This document shows, piece by piece, positions 6,935 to 12,598 of a stretch of DNA of 12,598 nt (positions are counted from its first letter, which is position 1; every line of letters starts with the position of its first letter). Below the pieces are notes generated by a model. That model was given only the letters and a program-made list of their open reading frames with translations. It did no database searches and had not been told where the DNA came from. A program made the position numbers and the translations under genes. The DNA is taken from contig JANMZR010000359.1 of the NCBI GenBank assembly GCA_031383555.1, positions 1 to 12,598 of the forward strand, read 5' to 3'. The stretch is from JANMZR01 sp031383555. GTDB lineage: Bacteria; Bacteroidota; Bacteroidia; Cytophagales; Spirosomataceae.

Positions 6935-7357
6935 TTAAAAGCCAGCTTTTATATAAGCATAGCCAGCCTCTTGTTTTAATACTAATTCAGCAATGCCCAC
7001 TGGTACATAAGTTGCTGCTGAAAGTATTTGTTTTTTCTCTAATTTCCGTTGTTTCATAGTGTTTTCACAAACCGCAAAAACAACACCTTTTTCCGTTAGC
7101 GATTGAATTTCTATACCGGTTTTGGTTTCTTCTTTTTTCATAAAACCAATACCGTTGTTGTGAACCACCACTTCTATTTTGGCAGTTTTCCAATAATCTA
7201 AAACATTGGCAATCTGTTTTACGAGGGCTTTATGTACCAAAGTATCACTTGAAGCCAAGTGGAATACTATTTTATGCTCTTTTTCTTGGGCATAACTAAT
7301 TGAGGTTTTTACAAAAAAGATTGTAAAAATGGATAAGGTCAATATTGTTTTTTTCAT
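6935..7357 (-). CDS. exported DsrE/DsrF-like family protein
   Basis: A 140-residue protein with a signal peptide (residues 1-23, cleavage after SYA) and a DsrE-like alpha/beta fold: strands HKIVFHLAS (28-36), IEVVVHNNGIGF (61-72) and GVVFAVCENTM (91-101). The single Cys, Cys97, sits where DsrE/TusD-type proteins carry their sulfur-binding cysteine, so the protein could receive or pass on sulfane sulfur as a persulfide. Most DsrE/TusBCD proteins work in the cytoplasm; this one should be periplasmic, placing it with the SoxB-like enzyme and the TsdA-like cytochrome. It is the middle gene of that unit, 96 nt after the cytochrome gene and 10 nt before soxB. One possibility is that it serves as a carrier in place of SoxYZ; that is speculation. 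Confidence 0.8.
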   Translation of the reverse strand: MKKTILTLSIFTIFFVKTSISYAQEKEHKIVFHLASSDTLVHKALVKQIANVLDYWKTAKIEVVVHNNGIGFMKKEETKTGIEIQSLTEKGVVFAVCENTMKQRKLEKKQILSAATYVPVGIAELVLKQEAGYAYIKAGF

Positions 7358-7382
7358 GTTTTTAATTGTTTTTTAAAGGTAA

Positions 7383-7453
7383 ATGGGGACGCCTCGTCGG
7401 AATGCCCATAAATGTAATTAGGTTTGCATTCAAACTTTTTACTTGTGGGCATT
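7383..7453 (-). promoter_or_regulatory. structured intercistronic region between tsdA-like and dsrE-like genes
   Basis: Immediately past the cytochrome stop the RNA can form an 8-bp stem between 7446-7453 (TGGGCATT) and 7401-7408 (AATGCCCA), enclosing a 5-bp GTTTG/CAAAC hairpin (7422-7435). A competing fold pairs ATGGG 7383-7387 with CCCAT 7405-7409 around GACG-CCT-CGTC (7388-7398), and the two folds use the same bases. No U tract follows, so it is not a plain terminator. It could be an RNA-stability or expression-balancing element. I match it to no known riboswitch. Confidence 0.35.
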
Positions 7454-8545
7454 TCATAATTGTGCTATTGTTGAGTTTTTAACTTTTAAATTTTTATTTT
7501 TTTCTTTCCACTCTTTTATTGGCTTAAATGGACCATATTTATGTTGATTTTCAGAAAAGGGGTCAGCATAAGGGCCAAAAGGATGATCGAAAGGTTTGCC
7601 TGCAATATTTGGCCAGTCTTTACTTAAGTCTTTGGTAGGCCTTGGCTGCGAATTGATGAAAGCGGCTACGTCCCATGATTCTTCGTCTGTCAATTGGGTT
7701 TTCTCATAAGTAGCCCCAAACGGCATATTGTATTTTACATAGCCTGCCAAATTAGAAATTCGGAACAAACCTGCACCAATATTATAGCTATTTTTACCCC
7801 AAACTGGTGGGTAGGTATAACTCTTTTTGTTTTCTGCCAAAACTCCCTGCCCGTCGGCTTGGTGGCAGCTGACACATTTTAAATCATAAACTATTTTACC
7901 TAAAACAGGGTCACAGGCACGTTTAAGTCCTTTAATTTTAAAAATGCCAGACCCTCGTGGTACTTTTTTCTTGGGTACATCGGTACCCAGCCACTTTATA
8001 TAGGCCAAAATTGACTGCATTTCTACGCTACTCGAATCGAGCCCTTTGCCATTTAAACTCCGCTCAAAACAATCATTTACTCTTTTTATTTGATTTTCTT
8101 TTGTGCCCGATCGCTCTCTGAATTTGGGATAGGTAGATTGTACAGCAAAATAGTTGTTTCCCCAAGGTTGTGTGCCTGCTTGTAAATGGCAATTTTGGCA
8201 ATTCATGCCATTTGAGATATGTTTTACAGAACCATTTGGCCCTAAAAAATCGGCTGTATGGGCAATTAATTCTCGCCCATATTTAACTTTTTGTTGGTCC
8301 GCTGGGTCTAATCTCATCATACGCCAGTCGGATGGGGCTGTCCAGAGATGTGTGAAATTTGAATCAGGTGCGACATAAGTTTTTTTAGTAGTATCCAATT
8401 CACTTAAATTCGAATTTGGAACACCAAAAATAAAAAAATATAAAATCGAAAGCATTGCAAAAAAGGCAATACCAAGTAAAGCCATTAATATATTTAGATT
8501 AAACCGAATATTATCAGTATTTTCTCCAGAATTGTTCTTTAGCAT
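7454..8545 (-). CDS. tsdA: TsdA-like dihaem cytochrome c (thiosulfate dehydrogenase / tetrathionate reductase family)
   Basis: A 363-residue protein anchored by one N-terminal membrane segment (about 18-42), with the rest in the periplasm. It has two c-type haem sites: CQNCH at 116-120 within NGMNCQNCHLQAG, and CVSCH at 224-228. The motif VNDCFERSLNG (157-166) holds Cys159, equivalent to the Cys that gives the active-site haem of TsdA its unusual His/Cys ligation. YPPVWG (245-250) and NMPFG (273-277, likely Met ligand to haem 2), then WDVAAFINSQPRP, also follow TsdA. The enzyme couples 2 thiosulfate to tetrathionate plus two electrons; the preferred direction cannot be told from sequence. It heads the tsdA-dsrE-soxB unit and has its own promoter. 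The lipid-free membrane anchor differs from soluble TsdA proteins. Confidence 0.88.
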   Translation of the reverse strand: MLKNNSGENTDNIRFNLNILMALLGIAFFAMLSILYFFIFGVPNSNLSELDTTKKTYVAPDSNFTHLWTAPSDWRMMRLDPADQQKVKYGRELIAHTADFLGPNGSVKHISNGMNCQNCHLQAGTQPWGNNYFAVQSTYPKFRERSGTKENQIKRVNDCFERSLNGKGLDSSSVEMQSILAYIKWLGTDVPKKKVPRGSGIFKIKGLKRACDPVLGKIVYDLKCVSCHQADGQGVLAENKKSYTYPPVWGKNSYNIGAGLFRISNLAGYVKYNMPFGATYEKTQLTDEESWDVAAFINSQPRPTKDLSKDWPNIAGKPFDHPFGPYADPFSENQHKYGPFKPIKEWKEKNKNLKVKNSTIAQL

Positions 8546-8573
8546 TGAAAAAATAGATTTGATATTTATTGAA

Positions 8574-8620
8574 CAAATTTAACCTATTTAGTTATTAATG
8601 TTTTGTGATATTTGTTACAT
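8574..8620 (-). promoter_or_regulatory. promoter of the tsdA-dsrE-soxB unit with CRP/FNR-like site
   Basis: The minus strand carries a perfect -7 element TAAATTTG at 8581-8574, 28 nt upstream of the ATG. The site GTGATATTTGTTACAT (plus-strand reading) lies at 8605-8620 and, with the base before it, gives TGTGA-N6-TTACA, close to the CRP/FNR half-site arrangement. Its centre is about 38.5 bp from the 3' end of the -7 element, within 1 bp of the porin promoter geometry, and 13 of 16 positions are shared with the porin site. Confidence 0.6.
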
Positions 8621-8765
8621 ATCAATGATAAAATTGTACAATTTGATTTTTTAAATTATACTATTCTAAATATTGGGATTTGTTCAAATATTTTAATAGT
8701 TTATTTCCTCAAACAATTTTTGATTCAATATCAATAAATCAAAATATTTTTTTGTAATTATTTAT

Positions 8766-8802
8766 AAAAAAACTTCACTTTTGACGAATTGTAAAATTGA
8801 AG
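8766..8802 (-). terminator. rho-independent terminator ending the rhodanese-desaturase unit
   Basis: The stem pairs CTTCACTTTT (8773-8782) with AAAATTGAAG (8793-8802) with a single internal mismatch and a 10-nt loop. On the minus strand it is followed by seven T (8772-8766). It begins 18 nt past the stop of the 80-residue protein gene and is oriented to end that transcript. Confidence 0.7.
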
Positions 8803-8819
8803 CTGTGCGAAAATACCGT

Positions 8820-9062
8820 TTAAAATCGGATTTTATTCCATTTTCTTTTTAAAATAAAATTGACAAACATTGCCCTAATGAATAAAATTACTGGTAACCC
8901 ATGCTGTGCCAAATCTAACCAATCAAGTAATTGCATACCTTTTGCGCCACCAAGTAACCATTGTATTTTACCAAATAAATGTGGTTCAGGCACAAATGGG
9001 GCAAGACCTAAATTGAGGCTTGCAACTAACCATAGTTTCCAGTTGTTGAGGTAATTTTTCAT
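8820..9062 (-). CDS. small membrane protein translationally coupled to the desaturase-like gene
   Basis: An 80-residue protein with two hydrophobic stretches (about 9-24 and 53-71), a loop FVPEPHLFGKIQWLLGGAKGMQ between them and a strongly basic C-terminus (LKRKWNKIRF). I know no function for it. Small proteins of this shape (NWK start, EPH-x-x-GK-x-x-W-x-x-GG in the loop) do occur in Bacteroidota, so it is probably a conserved family rather than a chance ORF. Its ATG overlaps the TGA of the sterol-desaturase-like gene in an ATGA junction (9059-9062), which implies coupled translation and a shared role. It is the last gene of the unit, with a terminator 18 nt downstream. It might be a subunit or assembly partner of the desaturase-like protein; that is inference from the overlap. 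Confidence 0.75.
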   Translation of the reverse strand: MKNYLNNWKLWLVASLNLGLAPFVPEPHLFGKIQWLLGGAKGMQLLDWLDLAQHGLPVILFIRAMFVNFILKRKWNKIRF

Positions 9063-9928
9063 TTTTTATTCCAAGGATAAAATAGTTGTTTTTTGAATGT
9101 TTTGGGGAAATTGGCAATATCATCAAAACCCAATTTGATTGTTCCGTCTACTTTTGGTACATAATTTTGCCCAAAAATATAGTCCCAAATACTGAGCGTA
9201 ATGCCAAAATTTACACCATATTTTCTGTCTTTTGGTAGTACCTCGGCGTGGTGCCAAAGGTGCATTTGTGGACTATTGAAAATAAATTTTAATGGCCCCA
9301 AAGGCAAATAAATATTGGCATGATTGAGATGCCCGATGGCCAAAGTGAAAATGTGAACGACGAAAAAATCTTGGATTCCGAAGCCAATCATCGCCAATGG
9401 GATGTATTCTATAGTTCGATAAATCACGTTTTCCATCCAATGGTAGCGAAGGTGCCCCGCAAAACCCATCTCTTCGATGCTATGGTGCACTTTATGCACT
9501 TCCCACATCCATGGCACTTTGTGTAGAAGCCGATGGATATTCCATTGCACAAAATCACGAACTATAAATAAAGTGAGCAACTGTATCCACATTGGCCAGC
9601 TTGCTATATTGATGGCTACTAAATTTTTTATACCAAAAAGCCCCAATAAATCATTAAAAGCCTGTACCACCACATTTGAAATTGCATTGTAAGCGACTAA
9701 TGAAAATAAGAAAAAATTAAAAAACATATAAAACACATCCAGCCAAAAGTCGTGACGAATCGCACTTTGATTTTTTCGCCAAGGGAAATTTATTTCGAGA
9801 GTCCAAACTACTATTGAAAGCCCTAAAAGCCAATAAAAATAATTGTGCCACGATGGGTGCAATATTTCGTTAAAAAGGTAATTTGCATATCCCCAATAAC
9901 CCTCTAAGAATGTTTGCAGATAGCTCAT
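9059..9928 (-). CDS. sterol desaturase / fatty acid hydroxylase superfamily membrane protein
   Basis: A 289-residue integral membrane di-iron oxygenase-type protein. The histidine clusters of the superfamily are all present: HRLLH (132-136), HKVHH (145-149), H159 and H163, GHLNH (199-203) and HLWHH (223-227). Hydrophobic helices lie at about 30-48, 63-88, 107-125 and 173-198. Members hydroxylate or desaturate lipids using O2 and an electron donor. No lipid-synthesis gene is nearby; it is 5 nt after a rhodanese gene and overlaps the 80-residue protein by 4 nt, so it belongs to a sulfur-related transcript. Whether its substrate is a membrane lipid, for example altered under sulfur stress, or something else cannot be read from sequence. 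Family assignment is firm, substrate unknown. Confidence 0.9.
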   Translation of the reverse strand: MSYLQTFLEGYWGYANYLFNEILHPSWHNYFYWLLGLSIVVWTLEINFPWRKNQSAIRHDFWLDVFYMFFNFFLFSLVAYNAISNVVVQAFNDLLGLFGIKNLVAINIASWPMWIQLLTLFIVRDFVQWNIHRLLHKVPWMWEVHKVHHSIEEMGFAGHLRYHWMENVIYRTIEYIPLAMIGFGIQDFFVVHIFTLAIGHLNHANIYLPLGPLKFIFNSPQMHLWHHAEVLPKDRKYGVNFGITLSIWDYIFGQNYVPKVDGTIKLGFDDIANFPKTFKKQLFYPWNKK

Positions 9929-9933
9929 GCCCT

Positions 9934-10326
9934 TTATTTTTTTAAATCCGCAGTTGCATTACCTGATGCTCGCCAGGCATTTATGCCGCCCTCTAAATTG
10001 TAAACTTGCTTGAAGCCCTTTCCTGCCAAAATTTTACTGGCTTGGCCACTTCGGCCACCTATTGCGCAATACACAAATATTGGTTTGGTTTTATCTAATT
10101 TTTCAATCTGACTTGCAAAATTCGGTTTGTTAAAATCGACTTGCTTGGCATTTGTAATTACACCTTGAGCCACTTCAGCGTCAGTTCGTACATCTAATAA
10201 AATTTCGTTAGGAAGCTTAGCCAATAATTCTTTAAAGCTTTTTACATCAATAGTATTTACTTGTTGTGCATTTGAACAAGCAACAATATTTACCAGCAGG
10301 TAAAAGGTGATTAAGTAGTTTTTCAT
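9934..10326 (-). CDS. rhodanese-like sulfurtransferase, probable lipoprotein
   Basis: A 130-residue single-domain rhodanese. The N-terminus is a short hydrophobic signal with a lipobox-like IVAC (14-17), so Cys17 is probably lipidated and the domain faces the periplasm. The fold starts at about residue 24; LLDVRTDAEV (43-52) is the usual rhodanese motif. The active loop CAIGGRS (87-93) has the sulfur-accepting Cys87, followed by the closing LEGGINAW (111-118). It would take sulfane sulfur from thiosulfate or a persulfide and pass it to cyanide or a thiol. It is 5 nt before the desaturase-like gene and 102 nt after the MFS gene. Being exported, it could exchange sulfur with the DsrE-like or SoxB-like proteins of the next unit. 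Confidence 0.88.
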   Translation of the reverse strand: MKNYLITFYLLVNIVACSNAQQVNTIDVKSFKELLAKLPNEILLDVRTDAEVAQGVITNAKQVDFNKPNFASQIEKLDKTKPIFVYCAIGGRSGQASKILAGKGFKQVYNLEGGINAWRASGNATADLKK

Positions 10327-10428
10327 CGTATTTAGTTTTAATTTATTAAAAAAATTTATCTATATTATTGAAAATCAGCATATCAATTCTTTACTTTAAT
10401 AATAGTTTTAATTGAGAATTAGCTTCAA

Positions 10429-11634
10429 TTAGGCAATTTTTATTCGCTTTTGGCTAATACTTAAGCAATGCATTTCTGTTTTTATACTTATTGCAGAAAA
10501 AATAGTAATCAGCGATATAAATACTAACGGTGCCGAAAGGCCGAAATTATCAACCAAAATACCAGAAATTAATGCACCAAAAGCATAGCCCGAATCACGA
10601 AACATTCTGAAAACGCCTAAAATTTTTGGTCGATTATTTGGTGTAGTATTTTCGGCAATACTGGCCATAAAAGTGGGATAAACCACAGCTGTACCTATTC
10701 CAATTAGCACTGAGCCACCTATAAAGTAAGGTATTGGGTTATTTGGAAAAAACAATAACAGTGCTATACCTTGCATCAACATGCCCAAAGCCATCAAATC
10801 TTTTTTGCAAAAAATATCGGCCAGCTTTCCAGTAAATAATTGGCTGATGCCCCAGACAGCAGGATAAATACTTGCAATTGTGCCTATTTGAGTAATTGAC
10901 AAACCTTTTGTAAATAAAATAATGGGCAAAAGCCCCCAAACCATTCCATCGTTCAAATTATTTACAAAGCCAGCTGCTACTACAGTTCTTAAATTTTTAT
11001 TTTTCCAGATGGGTAAATCAGCTATTTTATCAGTTAAATGCAAAGGTTCTTGAAATGATAATTGGGAAGTATCAAAAGTGAAAAAACTTAATAATAGGCC
11101 AAATACAGCTATGCCAATGCCTACATAAAATGGGAAATTAATGCCATATTTAGCCACCCAAACTGTTGAAAGGTAAGCTAAAATTGCCACAGCAATATAA
11201 CCAGCAAATTCGTTTAGCCCTAGTGCTAAGCCACGGTTTTTGGACCCTACCAAATCCATTTTCATCACCACAGTACTCGACCAAGCCAAGCCTTGATGTA
11301 TGCCCAGAAGAATATTTGTTAAAACGATTATTTCCCAAGATGTGGCTGTGAGAAACAAAATAGGGATTGGCAATGCCATAAACCATCCCAAAAGCAGCGT
11401 GTATTTTCTGCCGATTTTAACGGCGAGTATGCCACTAAAATAGTTGGTAATGGCCTTGGCAATACCGAAAGTAATAATAAAAGATAAACCTGCTGTAACA
11501 GAGGTTATTCCAAAACGCTCAGCGGCTAGTGTTGGAAAAATAGTACGCTCTATGCCAATCATTGCACCTACAAAGGCGTTTATGAGTACCAGCAAACTAA
11601 ACTGCTTCCAATTTTCTTTTAACCCTTGTTTCAT
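10429..11634 (-). CDS. MFS transporter
   Basis: A 401-residue major facilitator superfamily protein with about 12 hydrophobic helices and a central hydrophilic loop at about 190-215. The MFS motif A appears as GILAVKIGRKYT (about 68-79) after helix 2, with a degenerate repeat GKLADIFCKKDLM in the second half. The ATG at 11632-11634 is preferred; a TTG five codons upstream is also in frame but would start only 5 nt past the preceding stop. The substrate is not evident. Setting next to rhodanese and DUF6132/DUF2892 genes suggests export or uptake of a sulfur compound such as sulfite or thiosulfate, or an unrelated efflux role. The gap of 19 nt from the broken DUF6132-like gene implies cotranscription. 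Confidence 0.88.
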   Translation of the reverse strand: MKQGLKENWKQFSLLVLINAFVGAMIGIERTIFPTLAAERFGITSVTAGLSFIITFGIAKAITNYFSGILAVKIGRKYTLLLGWFMALPIPILFLTATSWEIIVLTNILLGIHQGLAWSSTVVMKMDLVGSKNRGLALGLNEFAGYIAVAILAYLSTVWVAKYGINFPFYVGIGIAVFGLLLSFFTFDTSQLSFQEPLHLTDKIADLPIWKNKNLRTVVAAGFVNNLNDGMVWGLLPIILFTKGLSITQIGTIASIYPAVWGISQLFTGKLADIFCKKDLMALGMLMQGIALLLFFPNNPIPYFIGGSVLIGIGTAVVYPTFMASIAENTTPNNRPKILGVFRMFRDSGYAFGALISGILVDNFGLSAPLVFISLITIFSAISIKTEMHCLSISQKRIKIA

Positions 11635-11653
11635 ATTATTCTGTTGCAATAAT

Positions 11654-11872
11654 TTATTTTATTTTTTTGTGCTCAAAACGATTGAAATACAATTGAATAA
11701 TATCAAAAACTATATACCCCAATAGCATACCAAACAGAATCGTCGATTGCAAATGTGATTTAAAAGGGCATGTGCCAGTAATGCAACCTATTTATTTCCA
11801 ATACAAAAATCCACAAATTCCGCCAATAATAAAACCTTTACTATTCAATTTGTATTTACTTAATTTCTTCAT
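11654..11872 (-). pseudogene. DUF6132-like small membrane protein interrupted by an in-frame TAA
   Basis: From the ATG at 11870-11872 the frame reads 26 codons ending GGICGFLYWK, then a TAA (11792-11794). It continues in the same frame for 45 codons starting IGCITGTCPFKSHLQSTILF to a TAA at 11654-11656. Joined, the two parts give a two-helix protein with the hallmark Y-W-K-(aromatic)-x-G-C-x-x-G-T-C-P of the DUF6132 family of Bacteroidota, with Cys at the second and seventh positions after the break. The stop replaces the residue that is normally Tyr or Phe, one base away from TAT or TAC. The second part has no usable ATG near its start. The ATG overlaps the DUF2892-like gene by 17 nt, so the gene was part of the unit. 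Either it is inactivated, the stop is read through, or the base is a sequencing error. Confidence 0.7.
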
Positions 11873-12110
11873 AATCTATATCGTTAATGCCAGTAGAATT
11901 TTTGGGTTGATTATCTGGATCTTGATTGTTTGGAATTTTACAGCCACCACTACCACAGCAACCAATATTTAGAAGTGCTTGAAGTACAAAAATTCCCCCC
12001 AAAATACCAAATATTGGCTGTGCATCAATAATTGAGGAATATATAACCCAACTGCCTAAAACCAAGCGAAGTATTCGCATTAAATCCCAATTTACTACTA
12101 TTTCTCTCAT
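11856..12110 (-). CDS. DUF2892 (YgaP-type) small membrane protein with Cys-containing tail
   Basis: An 84-residue protein starting at the ATG 12108-12110. A TTG at 12132-12134 would add eight residues but overlap the preceding gene, so it is not preferred. Two hydrophobic helices (about 12-30 and 32-50) resemble the DUF2892 domain, which in YgaP is fused to a rhodanese domain. Here a separate rhodanese gene lies 11 nt upstream, giving the same pair as two proteins. After helix 2 there is a cysteine group, NIGCCGSGGC (Cys51, Cys52, Cys57), then a polar acidic tail. The cysteines could bind a metal or take part in sulfur transfer at the membrane. The pairing suggests it anchors or receives sulfur from the rhodanese; inferred. 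Confidence 0.8.
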   Translation of the reverse strand: MREIVVNWDLMRILRLVLGSWVIYSSIIDAQPIFGILGGIFVLQALLNIGCCGSGGCKIPNNQDPDNQPKNSTGINDIDYEEIK

Positions 12111-12121
12111 TTCATCTTTTT

Positions 12122-12448
12122 TTAATAAGGCCAACTCATCATTCCGCCTGAAAGATTAAATAGATTTTCAAAACCTATTTTACTCATCATTTGGCAAGCA
12201 CTACCACTGCGGTTGCCACTTCGGCAGTACACAAAATAGGTTTTGTTTTTATCGAGTTTGCCAACTTTTTCACCAAATACACTACTCATAATATCAATAT
12301 TTATAGCACCATCGATAGCACTTTGCTTAAATTCTGAGGGTGTTCTCACATCCAGAATAATAGGATTGGATGTTTCTTTCAATAACGAATTGAATTTTGT
12401 GGCATTTACATCCACATATTTCTTATTTGTTTTCAAAAAATCAAACAT
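12122..12448 (-). CDS. cytoplasmic single-domain rhodanese
   Basis: A 108-residue protein that is little more than one rhodanese domain: no signal peptide, the IILDVRTPSEF motif (30-40), and the active loop CRSGNRS (75-81) with nucleophile Cys75, then LSGGMMSW (99-106) closing the fold. The loop of six residues after Cys is the size typical of sulfur-transferring rhodaneses. It is followed after 11 nt by the DUF2892-like membrane protein, a split form of the YgaP arrangement, and preceded by 57 nt from another rhodanese-type gene. It would accept sulfane sulfur in the cytoplasm, possibly delivered through the YeeE/YedE channel. Confidence 0.92.
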   Translation of the reverse strand: MFDFLKTNKKYVDVNATKFNSLLKETSNPIILDVRTPSEFKQSAIDGAINIDIMSSVFGEKVGKLDKNKTYFVYCRSGNRSGSACQMMSKIGFENLFNLSGGMMSWPY

Positions 12449-12504
12449 AGTTTTGTCATTTAAAAGTGATAATTATTTATTTAGTATTTAGCTATTTCTT
12501 TTTT

Positions 12505-12598
12505 TTAGGCAAAAACGAATTCCTCTTCCTGAACCACAGGATTACCCAATTTAAGCCATTCGTTTATACTGCCTGAGTAGTTTTTAACATTTTTAAAG
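12505..12598 (-). CDS. C-terminus of a further rhodanese-type sulfurtransferase (partial, cut by the window edge)
   Basis: The last 30 codons and stop (12505-12507) of a gene entering from the right edge. The visible peptide begins FKNVKNYSGSINEWLKLGNP and ends EEEFVFA. The N-V-x-x-Y-x-G-S-x-x-E-W pattern followed by G-x-P-V-V is the C-terminal helix and tail of rhodanese domains, notably of two-domain thiosulfate or 3-mercaptopyruvate sulfurtransferases. The active-site Cys is outside the window, so activity and length cannot be judged. It would be the first visible gene of the rhodanese-MFS-desaturase unit. Confidence 0.65.
   Translation of the reverse strand, partial: FKNVKNYSGSINEWLKLGNPVVQEEEFVFA

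Noticed and set aside
10327..10428. Internal promoter or terminator between the MFS and rhodanese genes
   Set aside because: There is no TAnnTTTG element; the AATTGA/TCAATT inverted repeat has no T tract.
11635..11649. TTG start for the MFS gene
   Set aside because: It adds five polar residues only; the ATG at 11632-11634 is the simpler choice.
12111..12134. TTG start for the DUF2892-like gene
   Set aside because: It would overlap the rhodanese gene and add eight non-conserved residues; the ATG at 12108-12110 starts just before the conserved NWD region.

Overview
The window looks like chromosomal DNA of an AT-rich Bacteroidota, most plausibly a Cytophagales-type heterotroph. This rests on the protein families (half-size YeeE/YedE pairs, an OprD-like porin of Bacteroidota type, small DUF2892 and DUF6132-like membrane proteins) and on two promoters with a perfect Bacteroidota -7 element (TAnnTTTG). 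Every convincing gene lies on the minus strand, so transcription runs from high to low coordinates. No rRNA, tRNA, CRISPR array or intact mobile element was seen.

Layout, in the direction of transcription. (A) 12598-8820: a chain of closely spaced genes: the C-terminus of a rhodanese-type sulfurtransferase, a second cytoplasmic rhodanese, a DUF2892-like Cys-containing membrane protein, a DUF6132-like membrane protein broken by an in-frame TAA, an MFS transporter, a third rhodanese that is probably a lipoprotein, a di-iron sterol desaturase/fatty acid hydroxylase family membrane protein, and an 80-residue membrane protein overlapping it by ATGA. It ends in a hairpin terminator at 8766-8802. 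(B) 8545-5227: a membrane-anchored TsdA-like dihaem cytochrome c, an exported DsrE-like protein and a Tat-exported SoxB-like metallohydrolase, ending in a hairpin terminator at 5152-5191. (C) 5039-2517: an OprD-like outer-membrane porin followed by two half-size YeeE/YedE (TsuA-like) transporters. (D) 2226-1120: a Fic protein with a C-terminal winged helix, preceded by two equally spaced inverted repeats that look like an operator. (E) 1-1119: mostly non-coding, but with a possible 38-codon ORF touching fic, the C-terminal remnant of a tyrosine recombinase whose nucleophile Tyr is now His, a doubtful ATPase remnant, and palindromes.

Blocks A-C read as one inorganic-sulfur module. The porin could let oxyanions through the outer membrane. 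TsdA could interconvert thiosulfate and tetrathionate. The SoxB-like enzyme and DsrE-like protein would handle bound sulfur in the periplasm, and the YeeE/YedE halves and rhodaneses would move and transfer sulfane sulfur inward. No SoxXA, SoxYZ or SoxCD gene is present here, so the partner of the SoxB-like protein is an open question. Blocks B and C start from promoters with almost identical architecture: a TAnnTTTG -7 element with a CRP/FNR-like palindrome (GTGA-N6-TTACAT) centred about 38 bp upstream of its 3' end. This suggests they are co-regulated. These roles come from family resemblance and context; nothing was run against a database.
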